Under the pieces are notes generated by a model. It had not been told where the DNA came from. It searched no databases and was given only the letters and a program-made list of their open reading frames with translations. 42,500 bases of DNA from Allosphingosinicella sp. GTDB taxonomy: Bacteria > Pseudomonadota > Alphaproteobacteria > Sphingomonadales > Sphingomonadaceae. This document shows, in pieces, positions 29,515 to 41,199 of this stretch; the first letter of the stretch is position 1; each line of letters opens with the position of its first letter. A program made the position numbers and the translations under genes. The DNA is taken from NCBI GenBank assembly GCA_030447665.1, contig JAUJOJ010000020.1, positions 1-42,500 of the forward strand. Reading direction: 5' to 3'.

Positions 29515-31305
29515 TCAGCACCCGCCTTTCGCGGCGGTGATCGCGTTCTTGATCTCGTCGTCGGAATATTCGCGCCCGTTCACGGCAACTATCGAGCTTC
29601 CGGGGTGACGCCCTGGTTGAAGGCATCCGAATCCCAGATGACGTTGCTGACCTTGCCACCGGAACCGACGGTGAAGCCCAGCGAATAGCTGAGGTTCAGC
29701 GTCTTCGCCCGCTTCATCGCTGAGGCGTCGAATGCGTTCGGCTCCTCTTTCCAGGTGAGCCGGTATCCGGCGCGCTTGATGCCGTCGAGCGGCGGCGGGG
29801 CGGGCTGGTAGACGCGCTCGCGCAGGAAGCCCGCCCAGTCGTAGGGCGCGATCCCGTTCAGCGTCCGCACGATATCGTCGAAGGTGTAGGTGACGACGCC
29901 CCAATCGCCGGGCCGGACGCCGAAAAAGGCGCGGGCGAAATCGTCGATCGAGCGCTGGCCGCCGGTGCGCTGGCGGATCAGCGTGTCGACGTCGATCCAG
30001 ATCAGCGCCCTCGCCATAATAATCCGTCGCGCGATGCTGGCTTGGATAAAGCACCGCGTCGGCCATAGCCGACGATCGGATCGAAGGTGGTGTCGATGAG
30101 CGGCCGCCAATTGCGTCCCGGCACGGTGTCGAGATAAGCCGCCGTGCTGGCGATCTCGCCCAGCGCGACGTCCTTGGGCATCACGCCCGAGCGCGCGCCG
30201 AGCACCACATCCCAGAAGCTCGTCTGGCCTTCGTAGAGCCAGAGCATGGTGTTTCTGGTTCGGCGTGCGATAGTCGGCGTCCCAGGTGCCGGCCGCGGCG
30301 GAACTTGCCGTTCCAGCTATGCACGAATTCGTGCGGCAGGAGACCGCGCGTGGAGCCCGTATTGGCCCATTCCTTGAAATAGTTGCGCGGTGGCGTTTTC
30401 CGAGCTGCGGAGATGCTCGAGGCCGATATCGCTGAGGTCGTCGGAAAGGGCGACGAGAAATTCATATTCGTCGAAATGGGCGGATCCGAACGTTTTCAGC
30501 GTCTGATCCACCATCCGTCGGTGCGCGGCGACATGCTCTGGCTTCGCCGCGAGATCCTCGGGCCGGTCGGCGAACAGGTTGAGGTCGACATTCCCGCCGA
30601 GATCCCACTTGCGGAAATGGCGGCCGGCGAACATCGGCTGTCGACCAGCGTCTCGTAGGAAACAGGTCGTGACGGTGATGCGGTCTCGGTCACCCTGGCG
30701 GCTCGCCACGTCGAGCGCGGCCACCACCCGAAGCCCGCCGGCAGCGTCACCGTCGCCTGAATCATGATGTGGCGAACGAAATAGCCGGCCGGATAGAGCG
30801 ACACTTTCTCCCACTGAACATTGAGCATGTCCGGCGTCATCACGATCCGATCCTGGTTGGGCTCGGCGGCGAGAGATGCTGGAAAGCGACGTCGAGGTCA
30901 CGCGCGCGCGACGGCACGTCGAGATCGAAGGCGAAGACGTCGCGCGGATCGCGCCGCCAGGCGACCGGCCGGCCGTTGCCGGTGACCTTGAGGCCAGCGA
31001 TGCTGGCGATCGGGCCGCGCGGGGCGTGGTTGCCCGGCAGCCATTCGGGATAGCGCAAGGTGAGTCGCCCGCGCCGGGCGACCGGGATGGTCTGGCGCAC
31101 GCGGAAGATGCCGCGCGCCGGTGTCGGTCGCATCGACGTTGAGCGTCAGCGTTCCCGGATAGCGCAGGTCACGCGCGGCCGGGATCCGGCCATTGGCCAT
31201 CGGGCCGCCGGCATGCTGTTCTGCGCGATCGACTTGCGCGAGGGCAGGAACGGCCGCCGTAGCAGCGAGCAGGATCAGGACGGCTTTGCGCAACACGACT
31301 CTCAA
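29515..31305 (-). pseudogene. M61 family metallopeptidase, copy B, many frameshifts and truncated 3' end
   Basis: Homologous to copy A over its whole length: signal peptide VLILLAATAAVPALAQ, the zinc site HEFVH in LLPHEFVHSWNGKF, LYEGQTSFWD, RTGGQRSIDDFARAFFGV and a PDZ-like C-terminus. At least eight frame changes break it. It ends in AAKGGC and a stop at 29515, some 35 residues short of copy A. Differences from copy A are mostly conservative (for example DVDSIIRERTGG against DVDTLIRQRTGG), which suggests an old paralog that was kept functional for a long time and was damaged or mis-read recently. Start TTG at 31305. Confidence 0.82.
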
Positions 31306-31388
31306 GGAACGTCTTTGTTTTCCGCCCGATGCCGAATTGTTCCTTTTCCGTCCAGTGGCTTGTCGTCCAGTGCTTCGGCGTCAGTGCT

Positions 31389-31928
31389 TCAGGCGGCCTT
31401 TGCCACCTGCGCCCGCTCGATCGCCTCCATCACGATCCGGCAGGCATCCTTTTGGCCGAGCCAATGGCCGACGCGCACCCATTTTTCCGGCTCGAGGTCC
31501 TTATAGTGGGTGAAGAAATGCTCGATCTGCTGGCGAACGATATCCGGCAGGTCGTCCGCTTCCTCGACCTTCTCGTAATAAGGGAAGGTGCTGTGGTCGG
31601 GTACCGCGAGGATCTTCTCGTCGCCGCCGGCCTCGTCCTCCAGCAGCAGCACGGCGATCGGCCGCACCCGCACCACGCAGCCCGGAATGAAGGGCGAGCG
31701 GGCGACAACCATCACGTCGAGCGGATCGCCGTCGGGCGAGAGGGTGTGCGGGATGAAGCCGTAATTGGCCGGGTAGCGCATCGGCGTGTGGAGGATGCGG
31801 TCGACGAAGATCGCGCCCGACTTCTTGTCGAACTCATATTTGACCGGCTCGCCGCCGACCGGGACTTCGATGATCGCGTTGACGCTGTTCGGCGGATCGT
31901 CGCCGACGGGGATGAGATCGATGTTCAT
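31389..31928 (-). CDS. ppa: Inorganic pyrophosphatase, copy B (intact)
   Basis: 179 residues, normal for a bacterial family I PPase. Hydrolyses pyrophosphate and so pulls biosynthetic reactions forward. The signature DGDPLDVMVV with its metal-binding aspartates, RYPANYGFIPHT, and KILAVPDHSTF are present; it ends RAQVAKAA. Divergent from hisS copy B across a 62-base gap that is identical to that of unit A. Confidence 0.95.
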   Translation of the reverse strand: MNIDLIPVGDDPPNSVNAIIEVPVGGEPVKYEFDKKSGAIFVDRILHTPMRYPANYGFIPHTLSPDGDPLDVMVVARSPFIPGCVVRVRPIAVLLLEDEAGGDEKILAVPDHSTFPYYEKVEEADDLPDIVRQQIEHFFTHYKDLEPEKWVRVGHWLGQKDACRIVMEAIERAQVAKAA

Positions 31929-31990
31929 GACGGCGCCCCGATAGGGCCGAGGCGCTTCCCAGGCGAGATAAAAATGCTAAGCCCCCGCCG

Positions 31991-33295
31991 ATGAGCAGCA
32001 AAGTGCAGGCGATCAGGGGCACGCAGAGCATGCTCGGCGAAGAGGCCGAGCGGTTCCACGCCGTCGTTTCGGCGTTCGATCGCGTGCGCCGGCTCTTCGG
32101 CTTTCAGCGGGTGGAAGTGCCGGTGTTCGAGGCGACCTCCGTCTTCGCCCGCAGCTTGGGCGAGACCACGGATGTGGTCTCGAAGGAGATGTACACGTTC
32201 GAGGATCGCGGCGGGGATCTGATCACGCTGCGGCCTGAGTTCACCGCCGGCATCGCCCGTGCCTATCTGTCCGAAGGCTGGCAGCAATTTGCGCCGCTGA
32301 AGGTCGCGACGCACGGCCCCGCCTTTCGGTATGAGCGGCCGCAGAAGGGCCGGTTCCGCCAGTTCCACCAGCTCGACGCGGAAGTGATCGGCACCGAGTC
32401 TCCGATGGCCGATGTCGAGCTGCTCGCCTTTGCCGACCAGCTGCTGCGCGAGCTCGGCATTGCCGAGGGCGTCACGCTGCAGCTCAACACGCTCGGCGAC
32501 CCGGAGACGCGCGAGGCTTGGCGGGCGGCTTTGGTCGAGCATTTCGAAGCGCATCGCGGCTCATTGTCGGAGGAGAGCCTGGCGCGGCTCGACAAGAACC
32601 CGCTCCGCATCCTCGACAGCAAGGACCCGAGGGACCGGCCGATCGCCGACAGCGCGCCCGCGATCGACGACTATCTGACCGAAGCCGCTACGGATTTTTT
32701 CGCCGCCGTCGTTTCTGGCCTCGACGCGGCTGGCGTGCGCTGGACGCGTAATTCACGCGGCGTCCGCGGCCTCGATTACTACCGTCACACGGCGTTCGAA
32801 TTCGTCACGGACCGCTTGGGCGCGCAGGGTACAGTGCTCGCAGGCGGTCGTTACGACGGTCTCATCGAAGCACTCGGGGCGGCGCACACACGCCTGTCGG
32901 ATGGGCGGCGGGCATCGAGCGGCTGGCAATTGATGGTTGCCACACCGAGCGCGACCGAATGGCGAAATCTGGAGTCCATACCCGAGACGGAGAACGCGCG
33001 CTTGGCTTTCAAGGCTTTCGGACTTGCGCTTCGCCGAGAAGCCAGATCCGAGATGATCTTCTGTATGGCGGTTCCTGAAGAAGCGCATCGACAAGCTGCG
33101 CAAGAGGGGATCTCAACCGCCTTGTTCGTGCGGCTGACGGATGAGCCGAACGTTGTTGGCCGCATCAATGTTAAGCGTTTCCGCGAAATGGGACACGACA
33201 GGATTTGGCGGGCCGGTAAGGCATTCGCCCTAGAATATGATGTCACTCTCGAGCAGGCATGGTGCGCGCATGAACGCGATTTTGGGACTTCCTGA
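31991..33295 (+). CDS. hisS: Histidyl-tRNA synthetase, copy B; motif 3 and parts of the C-terminus out of frame
   Basis: One open frame of 434 residues. Motif 1 region, motif 2 ([23 protein letters not shown]) and the histidine-binding block [17 protein letters not shown] are good. At ~32892 one base is missing compared with copy A (CACACACG-CC), and a base is gained at ~32930, so the motif 3 segment reads [13 protein letters not shown] where the neighbouring frame gives [11 protein letters not shown]. Later, the [11 protein letters not shown] helix of the anticodon-binding domain is also in another frame. As written the enzyme would lack motif 3 and should not be active; two or more sequencing errors would explain this. 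Confidence 0.88.
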   Translation: MSSKVQAIRGTQSMLGEEAERFHAVVSAFDRVRRLFGFQRVEVPVFEATSVFARSLGETTDVVSKEMYTFEDRGGDLITLRPEFTAGIARAYLSEGWQQFAPLKVATHGPAFRYERPQKGRFRQFHQLDAEVIGTESPMADVELLAFADQLLRELGIAEGVTLQLNTLGDPETREAWRAALVEHFEAHRGSLSEESLARLDKNPLRILDSKDPRDRPIADSAPAIDDYLTEAATDFFAAVVSGLDAAGVRWTRNSRGVRGLDYYRHTAFEFVTDRLGAQGTVLAGGRYDGLIEALGAAHTRLSDGRRASSGWQLMVATPSATEWRNLESIPETENARLAFKAFGLALRREARSEMIFCMAVPEEAHRQAAQEGISTALFVRLTDEPNVVGRINVKRFREMGHDRIWRAGKAFALEYDVTLEQAWCAHERDFGTS

Positions 33296-33332
33296 CGGCT
33301 GACATCGTTCTGAAGCGATACAGTGGGCGGCG

Positions 33333-34418
<1,086 letters not shown>

Positions 34419-34452
34419 CTTCCCTGCCCTGCCGATGAAGGTGGCGCCTTGA

Positions 34453-34485
34453 GCGGGTGAGCAGGGATCGACCCTGCCCACCCGC
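34453..34485 (+). other. Hairpin in the prfA-prmC spacer of unit B
   Basis: Arms GCGGGTGAGCAGGG (34453-34466) and CCCTGCCCACCCGC (34472-34485) pair with one mismatch around a 5-base loop. There is no T-run, so it is not a clear terminator; it could weaken read-through into prmC. Unit A lacks this spacer. Confidence 0.55.
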
Positions 34486-34517
34486 CACCGCCGACCCATC
34501 CCGCGCAGAGCTGGAAG

Positions 34518-35348
34518 GTGAAGGTCCGGGACGCTCTTGCCCAAGCTGCGCGGCGGCTGGCGGAACGTAGCGAAACCTCGCGCTTGGATGCCGAATTGCT
34601 GATGGCAAAGGCGCTTGGGACCGAGCGCGAAAACCTCCTCCTGTCGCGGATGGACAATGAGGCTCCCGCCGCCTTCGTGGCGCTCCTCGACCGCCGCGCC
34701 GCCGGTGAGCCTGTCGCCTACATTGTCGGCCGGCGATCGTTCTGGACGATCGATCTTGAAATAGGCCCGGGCGTTCTCGTCCCTCGCCCCGATACCGAGA
34801 CTCTGATCGAAGCCGCGCTTGAGCATTTCGGCGCCGGGGGACCGAAACGGGTGCTGGACCTCGGCACCGGTCCAGGCACCTTGCTCCTCGCCGCGCTCGA
34901 TCAGTGGCCGGGCGCCTCCGGGCTTGGCGTCGACCGTTCGCAAGCGGCTCTGCTGATGGCGGGACGGAATGCCGCGCGCCTCGGCCTTGCCCGGCGTGCC
35001 GAGTTCCGTCTCGGCGATTGGGGGCAGGGGATAGCGGAGCGCTTCCACCTCATCCTATGCAATCCGCCTTATGTGGAGGAGGGCGCCGATCTCGCCCGCG
35101 ACGTCAAGGATTGGGAGCCGCCCGAGGCGCTGTTCGCCGGCCCGGACGGGCTTCAGGATTATCGCCGCCTCGCTCCCGAAATTCCCCGGCTCCTCCTCCC
35201 AGGCGGCATTGCCTGCATCGAGATCGGAGCGGGCCAGGAGCGGGCGGTGAGCGCGCTTCTCGAGGCCGAGGGCCTCGCCGTCTCATCCCGGCGCGACCTT
35301 GCCGGGATCGCCCGCTGCCTCGTCTCGATTCCCGCTCTGGGGCATTGA
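34518..35348 (+). CDS. prmC: Release factor glutamine methyltransferase PrmC, copy B (intact)
   Basis: 276 residues from GTG 34518 (MKVRDALAQAARRLAE). N-terminal helical domain, then the SAM-binding motif VLDLGTGPGTLLLAALDQWP and the catalytic ILCNPPYVEEGADL. Normal length for the family. Its core differs substantially from copy A (LLDRRAAGEPVAYIVGRRSF against MVERRRAGEPLAYISGRRAF), although the flanking prfA copies are nearly identical. Confidence 0.93.
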   Translation: MKVRDALAQAARRLAERSETSRLDAELLMAKALGTERENLLLSRMDNEAPAAFVALLDRRAAGEPVAYIVGRRSFWTIDLEIGPGVLVPRPDTETLIEAALEHFGAGGPKRVLDLGTGPGTLLLAALDQWPGASGLGVDRSQAALLMAGRNAARLGLARRAEFRLGDWGQGIAERFHLILCNPPYVEEGADLARDVKDWEPPEALFAGPDGLQDYRRLAPEIPRLLLPGGIACIEIGAGQERAVSALLEAEGLAVSSRRDLAGIARCLVSIPALGH

Positions 35349-35615
35349 TCTGCGTCAATCATCTTTCCGCTTGGTTTTCCCCCTGAGAATAGCTACATAT
35401 TCGATGAGGGACGGGGCCTGACACAGCATTGGTTGCTTGAGGCTTGCCGTCGCCGACCCCCGATTGCTTCGGCGTCCTTGGACGATCCTGGCGTGAGGAG
35501 GCGGGAGCCGCTTGATTAGCGGCCGCCTGCCGAAGGTGTCGTGCCAAATTAACGGCCGGGAAGGGCCCGGTCGATGGAGTGGTGAGATTAGCCCACCTGT
35601 GACGAGGACCAACGT

Positions 35616-36284
35616 TTGATCAACAATCGTCAGAACGGCCGCCGGCGCGGTCGTGGCGGCGGACCCCGCACGCCGAACAGCACGCCGAGCCAGGGCAACC
35701 GCCAGGACAATCGTCAGCGCGGCAATGCGGCCCAGCTCCTCGAGAAATACAAGTCTCTGGCGCGCGACAGCCAGCTCGCGGGCGACCGCGTCCAGACCGA
35801 ATATTATCTTCAGTTCGCGGAACATTATTTCCGCGTTTTGAACGAGAACCGCAGCCGGTTCGAGGAACAGCGCCCCCGCCGCGACGACTTCATGTCGGAC
35901 GAGGACGAGGATGATGAGGCGATGATCGCCGAAGGCGCCGACGGCGACGACGGCCACGACGAGCCCGACCGCCAGGAGCAGCGGGAGCAGCGTGGCGGCG
36001 AAACCCAGCGCGAGGAGCGCCAGGAGCGCATGGGTGGCCGTGACCAATATAATGGTGGTGAAGCCCGCCCCGAGCGCCCCCGCCCCGAGCGCCCCCGCCG
36101 GGATCGTCCCCGCCGGGAGCGTGCGGAGGAAGCGCAGGAGGCGGCTGGCGAGGAGCGGATCTCGCTCGAGGTTCTCCCGCCCGCCATCGCCCCCGACGGT
36201 GACGGAGCAGCCAAGGCGCCGCGCGCTCGCCGTCCCCGCCGACCGCGCCCGGACGGCGATGCGGAGATCGCTCCGGCGGCTTGA
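35616..36284 (+). CDS. DUF4167 domain-containing protein
   Basis: 222 residues from TTG 35616. The N-terminus is strongly basic (NGRRRGRGGG), followed by the DUF4167 core NAAQLLEKYKSLARDSQLAG and TEYYLQFAEHYFRVLNENR. The rest is a low-complexity acidic then Arg/Pro-rich tail (residues ~95-205). The composition suggests RNA or DNA binding; function is unknown. Its position after hisS-prfA-prmC is typical of sphingomonads. The 267 bases upstream hold no gene that I can see. A terminator follows. Confidence 0.9.
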   Translation: MINNRQNGRRRGRGGGPRTPNSTPSQGNRQDNRQRGNAAQLLEKYKSLARDSQLAGDRVQTEYYLQFAEHYFRVLNENRSRFEEQRPRRDDFMSDEDEDDEAMIAEGADGDDGHDEPDRQEQREQRGGETQREERQERMGGRDQYNGGEARPERPRPERPRRDRPRRERAEEAQEAAGEERISLEVLPPAIAPDGDGAAKAPRARRPRRPRPDGDAEIAPAA

Positions 36285-36308
36285 ACGGCCTCATGATCCA
36301 GCTTTTGC

Positions 36309-36343
36309 AAAGGCGGCGGTCCCCGGATCGCCGCCTTTTCTTT
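36309..36343 (+). terminator. Rho-independent terminator after the DUF4167 gene
   Basis: Stem AAAGGCGGCG (36309-36318) and CGCCGCCTTT (36329-36338) with a 10-base loop, followed by a T-rich end (TCTTT). Placed 24 bases after the DUF4167 stop. Confidence 0.85.
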
Positions 36344-36460
36344 GCCCGCCATTGCCGTCACAAAATCGTCATCAACCTGTCTTTTCGGCGTCACCGATCT
36401 GACTTACCGGCGACCTCAGCGGAGCCGGCGCCTGCCGCGGCGAAAGGAAACGGGATCGAG

Positions 36461-37809
36461 ATGCCGAAGACCATCTTTGCTGCTGCTTTGCTTGCGGGCG
36501 CCTGCCTCCCCGCCGCCCCCGCCTTTGCGCAGCCGCAGGATGCCGACGCACTGGCCGCCGAGCTGGCCGCGATGCGCGCCAAGATCGAGAGCCTGGAAAG
36601 CAAGGTGAAGGAGCTGGAAGGGGCGCAGCAAAAGAGCGCAGCCGCGATTCCCAGCTGGAAGGGCGCCCCGCAGATCGAGGACAAGAGGTCCGGCTGGTCG
36701 TTCAAGCCGATCGGGCGGCTTCAATATGATGTCGGCCATGTCGGCAGCCCGGCCGGCGTGAGCGATCGCGGCCTCGGCTTCGCCAGCGAGCTTCGCCGCG
36801 CCCGGCTAGGCGTCGAGGGCACGATCCCCGGCGGCTTCGGCTACAAGTTCGAGCTCGACTTCGCCGACAACGAGGTCGAGGTCACCGACGCCTACCTCAC
36901 CTACGAAGCTTCGAAGAATCTCGGCGTCACCATCGGACAGCACAATAATTTCCAGTCGCTGGAGGAGGTGACGAGCTCGCGCTTCCTTTCCTTCATGGAG
37001 CGCGCCGCTTTCACCGATGCCTTCGGCTTCGAGCGGCGCGTCGGGCTTTCCGCCCGCTTTTCAAGGGCGATTTCATCGCCAATGCGGGCGTCTTCACCGC
37101 CAATATCGAGGATCTTTCGAACGCGCAGGATGCGGTCGGCCTCGGTGACGAGAACGAGGCGGTGAGCGTCGATGCCCGCCTGGTCTACGCCCCGAAGGCG
37201 GGCAATACCCAGCTCCACGTCGGCGGCTCCGCCCATTATCGCGACAATGGCGGTGCGGCCGAGAGCGGCCCCGCGACGCGCTACCGCCAGCGGCCCTTCA
37301 TCCACACCAGCAATACGCGCTTCCTCGCGACGCCGGGCCTGAGGGTGGAGACGGAGACGAATTACGGCCTGGAGGCGGCGCTCATCGACGGTCCGCTCCA
37401 CGCCACGGGCGAATTGCACTGGCTGAATGCGAGCACGCTCACGCCCGGGCGCAGCCCCACTTTCTTCGGCGGTTATGCGGAGGTCGGTTATTTCTTCACC
37501 GGCGAGACCCGCGGCTACAAAGGCGGACGCTGGGACCGGACCAAGGTGCTGAAGCCGGTCGGTGAGGGCGGCTTCGGCGCGCTCCAGCTCAACCTGCGCT
37601 TCGACCATCTCGACCTCAACGACGATGCGATCATCGGCGGCAAGCAGAACGGCTACCAAGCCTCTTTGCTGTGGATCCCGCAGGACCATGTCCGCTTCTA
37701 TCTCAACTATGGGCGCATGCAGTATGAGGATGCCGCCCTTCCGGCGGCGGGAGGCGACCGCGATTACGGGATCGACGTATTCGGCGCCCGCGCGCAGGTG
37801 GACTTCTAA
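36461..37809 (+). CDS. OprO/OprP-type phosphate-selective porin, one frameshift
   Basis: About 449 residues after repair. Signal peptide MPKTIFAAALLAGACLPAAP..AFAQ, a short coiled coil (residues ~30-55, LAAMRAKIESLESKVKELEG), then a beta-barrel with alternating patterns typical of the O/P porins: IGRLQYDVGHVG, RARLGVEGTIPGGFGYKFEL, VTIGQHNNFQSLEEVTSSRF. The frame breaks at ~37058: CGCTTTTCAAGG is read where CGCTTTTTCAAGG would give RFFKGDF. One T lost from a T5 run. The second part continues to TAA at 37807-37809 and ends in the aromatic residue usual for porins (VDF). An outer-membrane anion/phosphate channel is likely. Confidence 0.85.
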
Positions 37810-37874
37810 CCTCTTCTAGCCGCAGGATTGACAGCGAAGGTGCGTAACATCCTTCCGGACCAGGGAGGATTGTG

Positions 37875-39230
37875 ATGCGTTACCTTCTGTTGCTGGCGCT
37901 TGCCGCCGCCGGCTGGCGCAGGATTGGGGGCAATGTCGCCGTCACCATCTACAACGACAATCTCGCGCTCGTGCAGGACATGCGCCAGCTGAACCTGCCC
38001 TCCGGCCGGTCGCGGCCAGGAATTCCCCAACGTCTCGGGCCAGATCCAGCCCGAGACCGTCACCCTCGGTGCATCCGACGTGTCGATCGTCGAGCAGAAT
38101 TTCGATTTCGACCTGCTCTCGCCCGGCAAGCTGATGGAAAAAGCGGTGGGCGAGGAAGTGACGCTCGTGCGCACCAATCCGGCGACCGGCGCGCAGGAGC
38201 CGGGCGCGGGTGCTGGCGGTGAACGGCGGCGTCGTGCTCCAGATCGGCAACCGCATCGAGGTGCTCCGCGACGACGGCCTGCCGGTGCGCGTCATCTTCG
38301 ACAAGGTGCCGGAAAATCTGCGAGCGCGGCCGACCCGTCGGTGACGCTGAACAGCGGCGCGCGGCGGACGCGGCCGGTGACTTTGAGCTACCTGACCGGC
38401 GGCATGGGCAGCCGATTATGTGACGCTGTTCGACGAGCAGAAGGGCGTCATCGACGCAGGGTTGGGTGACGCTCACGAACCAGACCGGAACCACGTTCGA
38501 CAATGGACCTTGCTCGTGGCCGGCAATGTCGCTGGGGACGAGCAGCAGCCTTATTATGATCCGCGGCGGCAACGCGACACATCCAGCTCCGCCGCCGCCG
38601 CCTCCGCCGCCGGGCAATCGGCCGGGGACCGAAACGCCGACGCGCGAGAGCCTCGGCGAATTCTACCTCTATCCGCTCAAGGAGCGGACGACGATCGCCA
38701 ACCAGCAGACCAAGCAGGTGAGCTTCCTCGCGTGGCCGGAGCCGCGGCGGCGCGCGTTCGTGTTTCGCAACGGCTGGCTGGACCAGGCGCAGAGCGCGTC
38801 GAGCGTGCTGCAATTTTTCGCAAAATGCGGGGTTGGGCGATGCGCTGCCGGCAGGGACGGTTCGCGTCTACATGAAGGACGCGCGCGGAAACGCTCAATT
38901 CGTCGGCGAGAACCAGATCGGCCACACCCCGATGGGATCGGACATCGCGATCGTCACGGGAGAGGCGTTCGACGTGAAGGTCCAGCCGCGAGCAGCGGGA
39001 GCGAGTGAATGACAGCCGCTGGCGCACCACCATGCGGTACCGGCTCAGCAATGCCGGCCCGCGCAGCGTGACCGTGGATCTTCATCCAGAGCGGCCTTTG
39101 GGGCGACACACGGATCAGCGCCGAAAGCCAGCAGAGCAGCCGCCGCTCGGCCGACGAAGCATTGTGGCGCGTCACCGTCCCGGCCAATGGCGAGGCCACG
39201 GTAACCGCGACCTTCGACACCCGCTTCTAG
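37875..39230 (+). pseudogene. DUF4139 domain protein 1, frame broken many times
   Basis: ATG 37875 with a GGGAGG ribosome-binding site. Recognisable pieces in changing frames: VAVTIYNDNLALVQDMRQLN, TVTLGASDVSIVEQNFDFDL, NGGVVLQIGNRIEVLRDDGL, VTLSYLTGG, EFYLYPLKERTTIANQQTKQ, VYMKDARGNAQFVGENQIGH, and the end TVPANGEATVTATFDTRF with TAG at 39228. At least six indels are needed. These blocks are the DUF4139 (MucoidyB-like) layout of a secreted protein of ~450 residues. Next to a second DUF4139 gene, 8 bases apart. Confidence 0.75.
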
Positions 39231-39238
39231 GGCGCGCC

Positions 39239-40782
39239 ATGCTCGCTCGCCGAGTGCTTGCCGGAACAATGCTGATGCTGGCTGCGGCTCCGGCCGCCGC
39301 CCAGACGATCGCCACCTCACGCGGGCCGGAGCAGGTCGGCGTCACCGTCTACCGCGCGCCGTTCCGTCCCGCGACCGAACGGATGATCTGCGAATGGCTC
39401 AACGGTTTCGCGCTGATCACCGAGACGCGCCGGGTGTCGCTCCCGCCGGGCGAGGTCGACATCCGTTTCGAAGGCGTCGCCGGCGGCATCCTGCCCGAAA
39501 GCGCGATCGTGACGGGGCTTCCCGGCGGCGTGGTCGAGAAGAACCAGGACGCTTATCTTCTTTCTCCGGCCAGCCTCATCGACGCGTCGCTCGGCAAGCG
39601 GGTGAACCTCCGCCGCACCTCCCGCGCGACGGGGCAGGTGCGCGAGGTCGAGGCGGTGGTCCGCTCGAGCTCCCAGGGCGGAGTGGTGCTGGAGACCGAG
39701 GCGGGGTCGAGGCGTTGCGCTGCACCGGGCTTGCCGAGACGGTCACCTACGATCGGGTGCCGCCGGGCCTTTCCGCCAAGCCGACGCTTTCCGTGCGCGT
39801 GCGAAGCGAGCGGCCCGCTGAAGCGACCGTCACTCTTTCCTATCTCGCGACCGGCTTCGACTGGCAGGCCAATTACGTGGCCGAGCTCTCCCCGACGGCA
39901 AGCGCATGGACTTGTTTGCCTGGCTGACGCTTGCCAATGCCGACGAGACGGGCTTTCGCAACGCCAGCACCAACGCGGTGGCGGGGCGCCTCAATCGCAG
40001 CACCGGTCCGGCGACGCGCCCGCGCGCGGAGCCGCTGCGGCTCGAATGTTGGCCGTGGGGCACGACAAGCGACGTCCCGATGGTCCAGGCGGTGAATGCC
40101 GAGGAGCAGATCATCGTGACGGGATCGCGGATCGCGATGTCGGTGCCTCCACCGCCTCCGCCGCCCCCGGTTGCCATGGCCGCCCCCGCCATGATGGCCC
40201 AGCAGGAGGAGCTCGGCGACCTCAAGCTGTACCGCATCCCGGAGCCGGTGACCGTCGCGGCCAAGAGCCAGAAGCAGGTCGCGTTCCTCGATCGGAACGG
40301 CATCAAGGTGGAGACCCTCTATCGCCAGCGGCTCTACGCCGGCGCCATGCGCCGCAGTCCGTGATGCGCGTGCTCACCACTCGCAACCGCAGCGGAGAAG
40401 GCTGGGTCTGCCGCTCCGGTCGGGCGGCGTGGTGCTCTTTGCCAAGGGCCGGGAGCGGCCGGTGTTGATCGGACGCGGCTCGATGGACGACAATTCGGTC
40501 GGCGAGGACGTGGAGATCGAAATCGATGCGGCGAGCGCGGTGACCGCGCTGACGTCAACCTGCCGCCGGCCGCAGGGACCGCCGCGTGAAGCACCAGCTG
40601 GGAGCTGACGTCAGCAACGCCCGCCCCCAGCCGATCCGTTTCGAGGCCGAGCTCGAAATTGGTAGTGCACGCTTCAACGCCAAACGAAACGCTCGCTCGC
40701 CGCGACGGGCGGCCGCTCTGGGCGGTCACCGTGCCGGCCAACGGACAGGGCGACCCTTCGCTACAGGTTCGCGCCGCAATAA
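39239..40782 (+). pseudogene. DUF4139 domain protein 2, frame broken several times
   Basis: ATG 39239, signal peptide LAGTMLMLAAAPAAAQ. Blocks in order: GVTVYRAPF, ALITETRRVSLPPGEVDIRF, SAIVTGLPGGVVEKNQDAYL, then in other frames LRCTGLAETVTYDRVPPGLS, VTLSYLATGFDWQANYVAEL, FAWLTLANADETGFRNASTN, a linker with EEQIIVTGSRI and a polyproline run, EELGDLKLYRIPEPVTVAAK, and the C-terminal LWAVTVPANGQ. TAA at 40780-40782 lies in the frame that matches the family end (TLRYRFAPQ after removing an extra G). Around five indels. Predicted secreted; function unknown. Confidence 0.78.
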
Positions 40783-40788
40783 ACGGCG

Positions 40789-41199
40789 TCAGGCGGCCGG
40801 AAGTGCCCTTGGCCGGTTGTTCTCGTCGAGCGCAACGAAGGTGAAGAGCGCTTCCGTCACCATCACTTCCTCGGTGCCGCGGTTCCGGCTGGCGATCACT
40901 TCGATGCGGATGCCCATCGACGTCCGGCCGGTCCGCTCGATTCGGGCGAAGACCGAGATGACGTCGTGGAGCAGGATCGGCCCGATGAACTTCATCGCCT
41001 CGATCGCGACCGTCGCCACCGGTCCGTCGGCGCGGCGCGAGGCGACGATGCCGGCCGCGATGTCCATTTGGCTGAGCACCCAGCCGCCGAAGATATGGCC
41101 GTTGGCGTTGATGTCCCCCGGGCGCGGCACGACCCTGAGGATCGGCTCCCCTTGTTCTGCATCATTGTTATTCGTCCCCTCGGCCGATCTGGTCGTCAC
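40789..41199 (-). CDS. Hotdog acyl-CoA thioesterase (YciA-like)
   Basis: 136 residues from GTG 41199. PGDINANGHIFGGWVLSQMD with the catalytic Asp of the YciA/BACH-type thioesterases, then IEAMKFIGPILLHDVISVFA and SMGIRIEVIASRN. Hydrolyses acyl-CoA in the cytoplasm. Its start overlaps the stop of the upstream membrane-protein gene (GTGA), so the two form an operon. Convergent with DUF4139 gene 2, six bases apart. Confidence 0.9.
   Translation of the reverse strand: MTTRSAEGTNNNDAEQGEPILRVVPRPGDINANGHIFGGWVLSQMDIAAGIVASRRADGPVATVAIEAMKFIGPILLHDVISVFARIERTGRTSMGIRIEVIASRNRGTEEVMVTEALFTFVALDENNRPRALPAA

Noticed and set aside
40080..40140. A TonB-dependent receptor, suggested by the IIVTGSR motif
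   Set aside because: The surrounding blocks belong to DUF4139; no plug or beta-barrel features are present.
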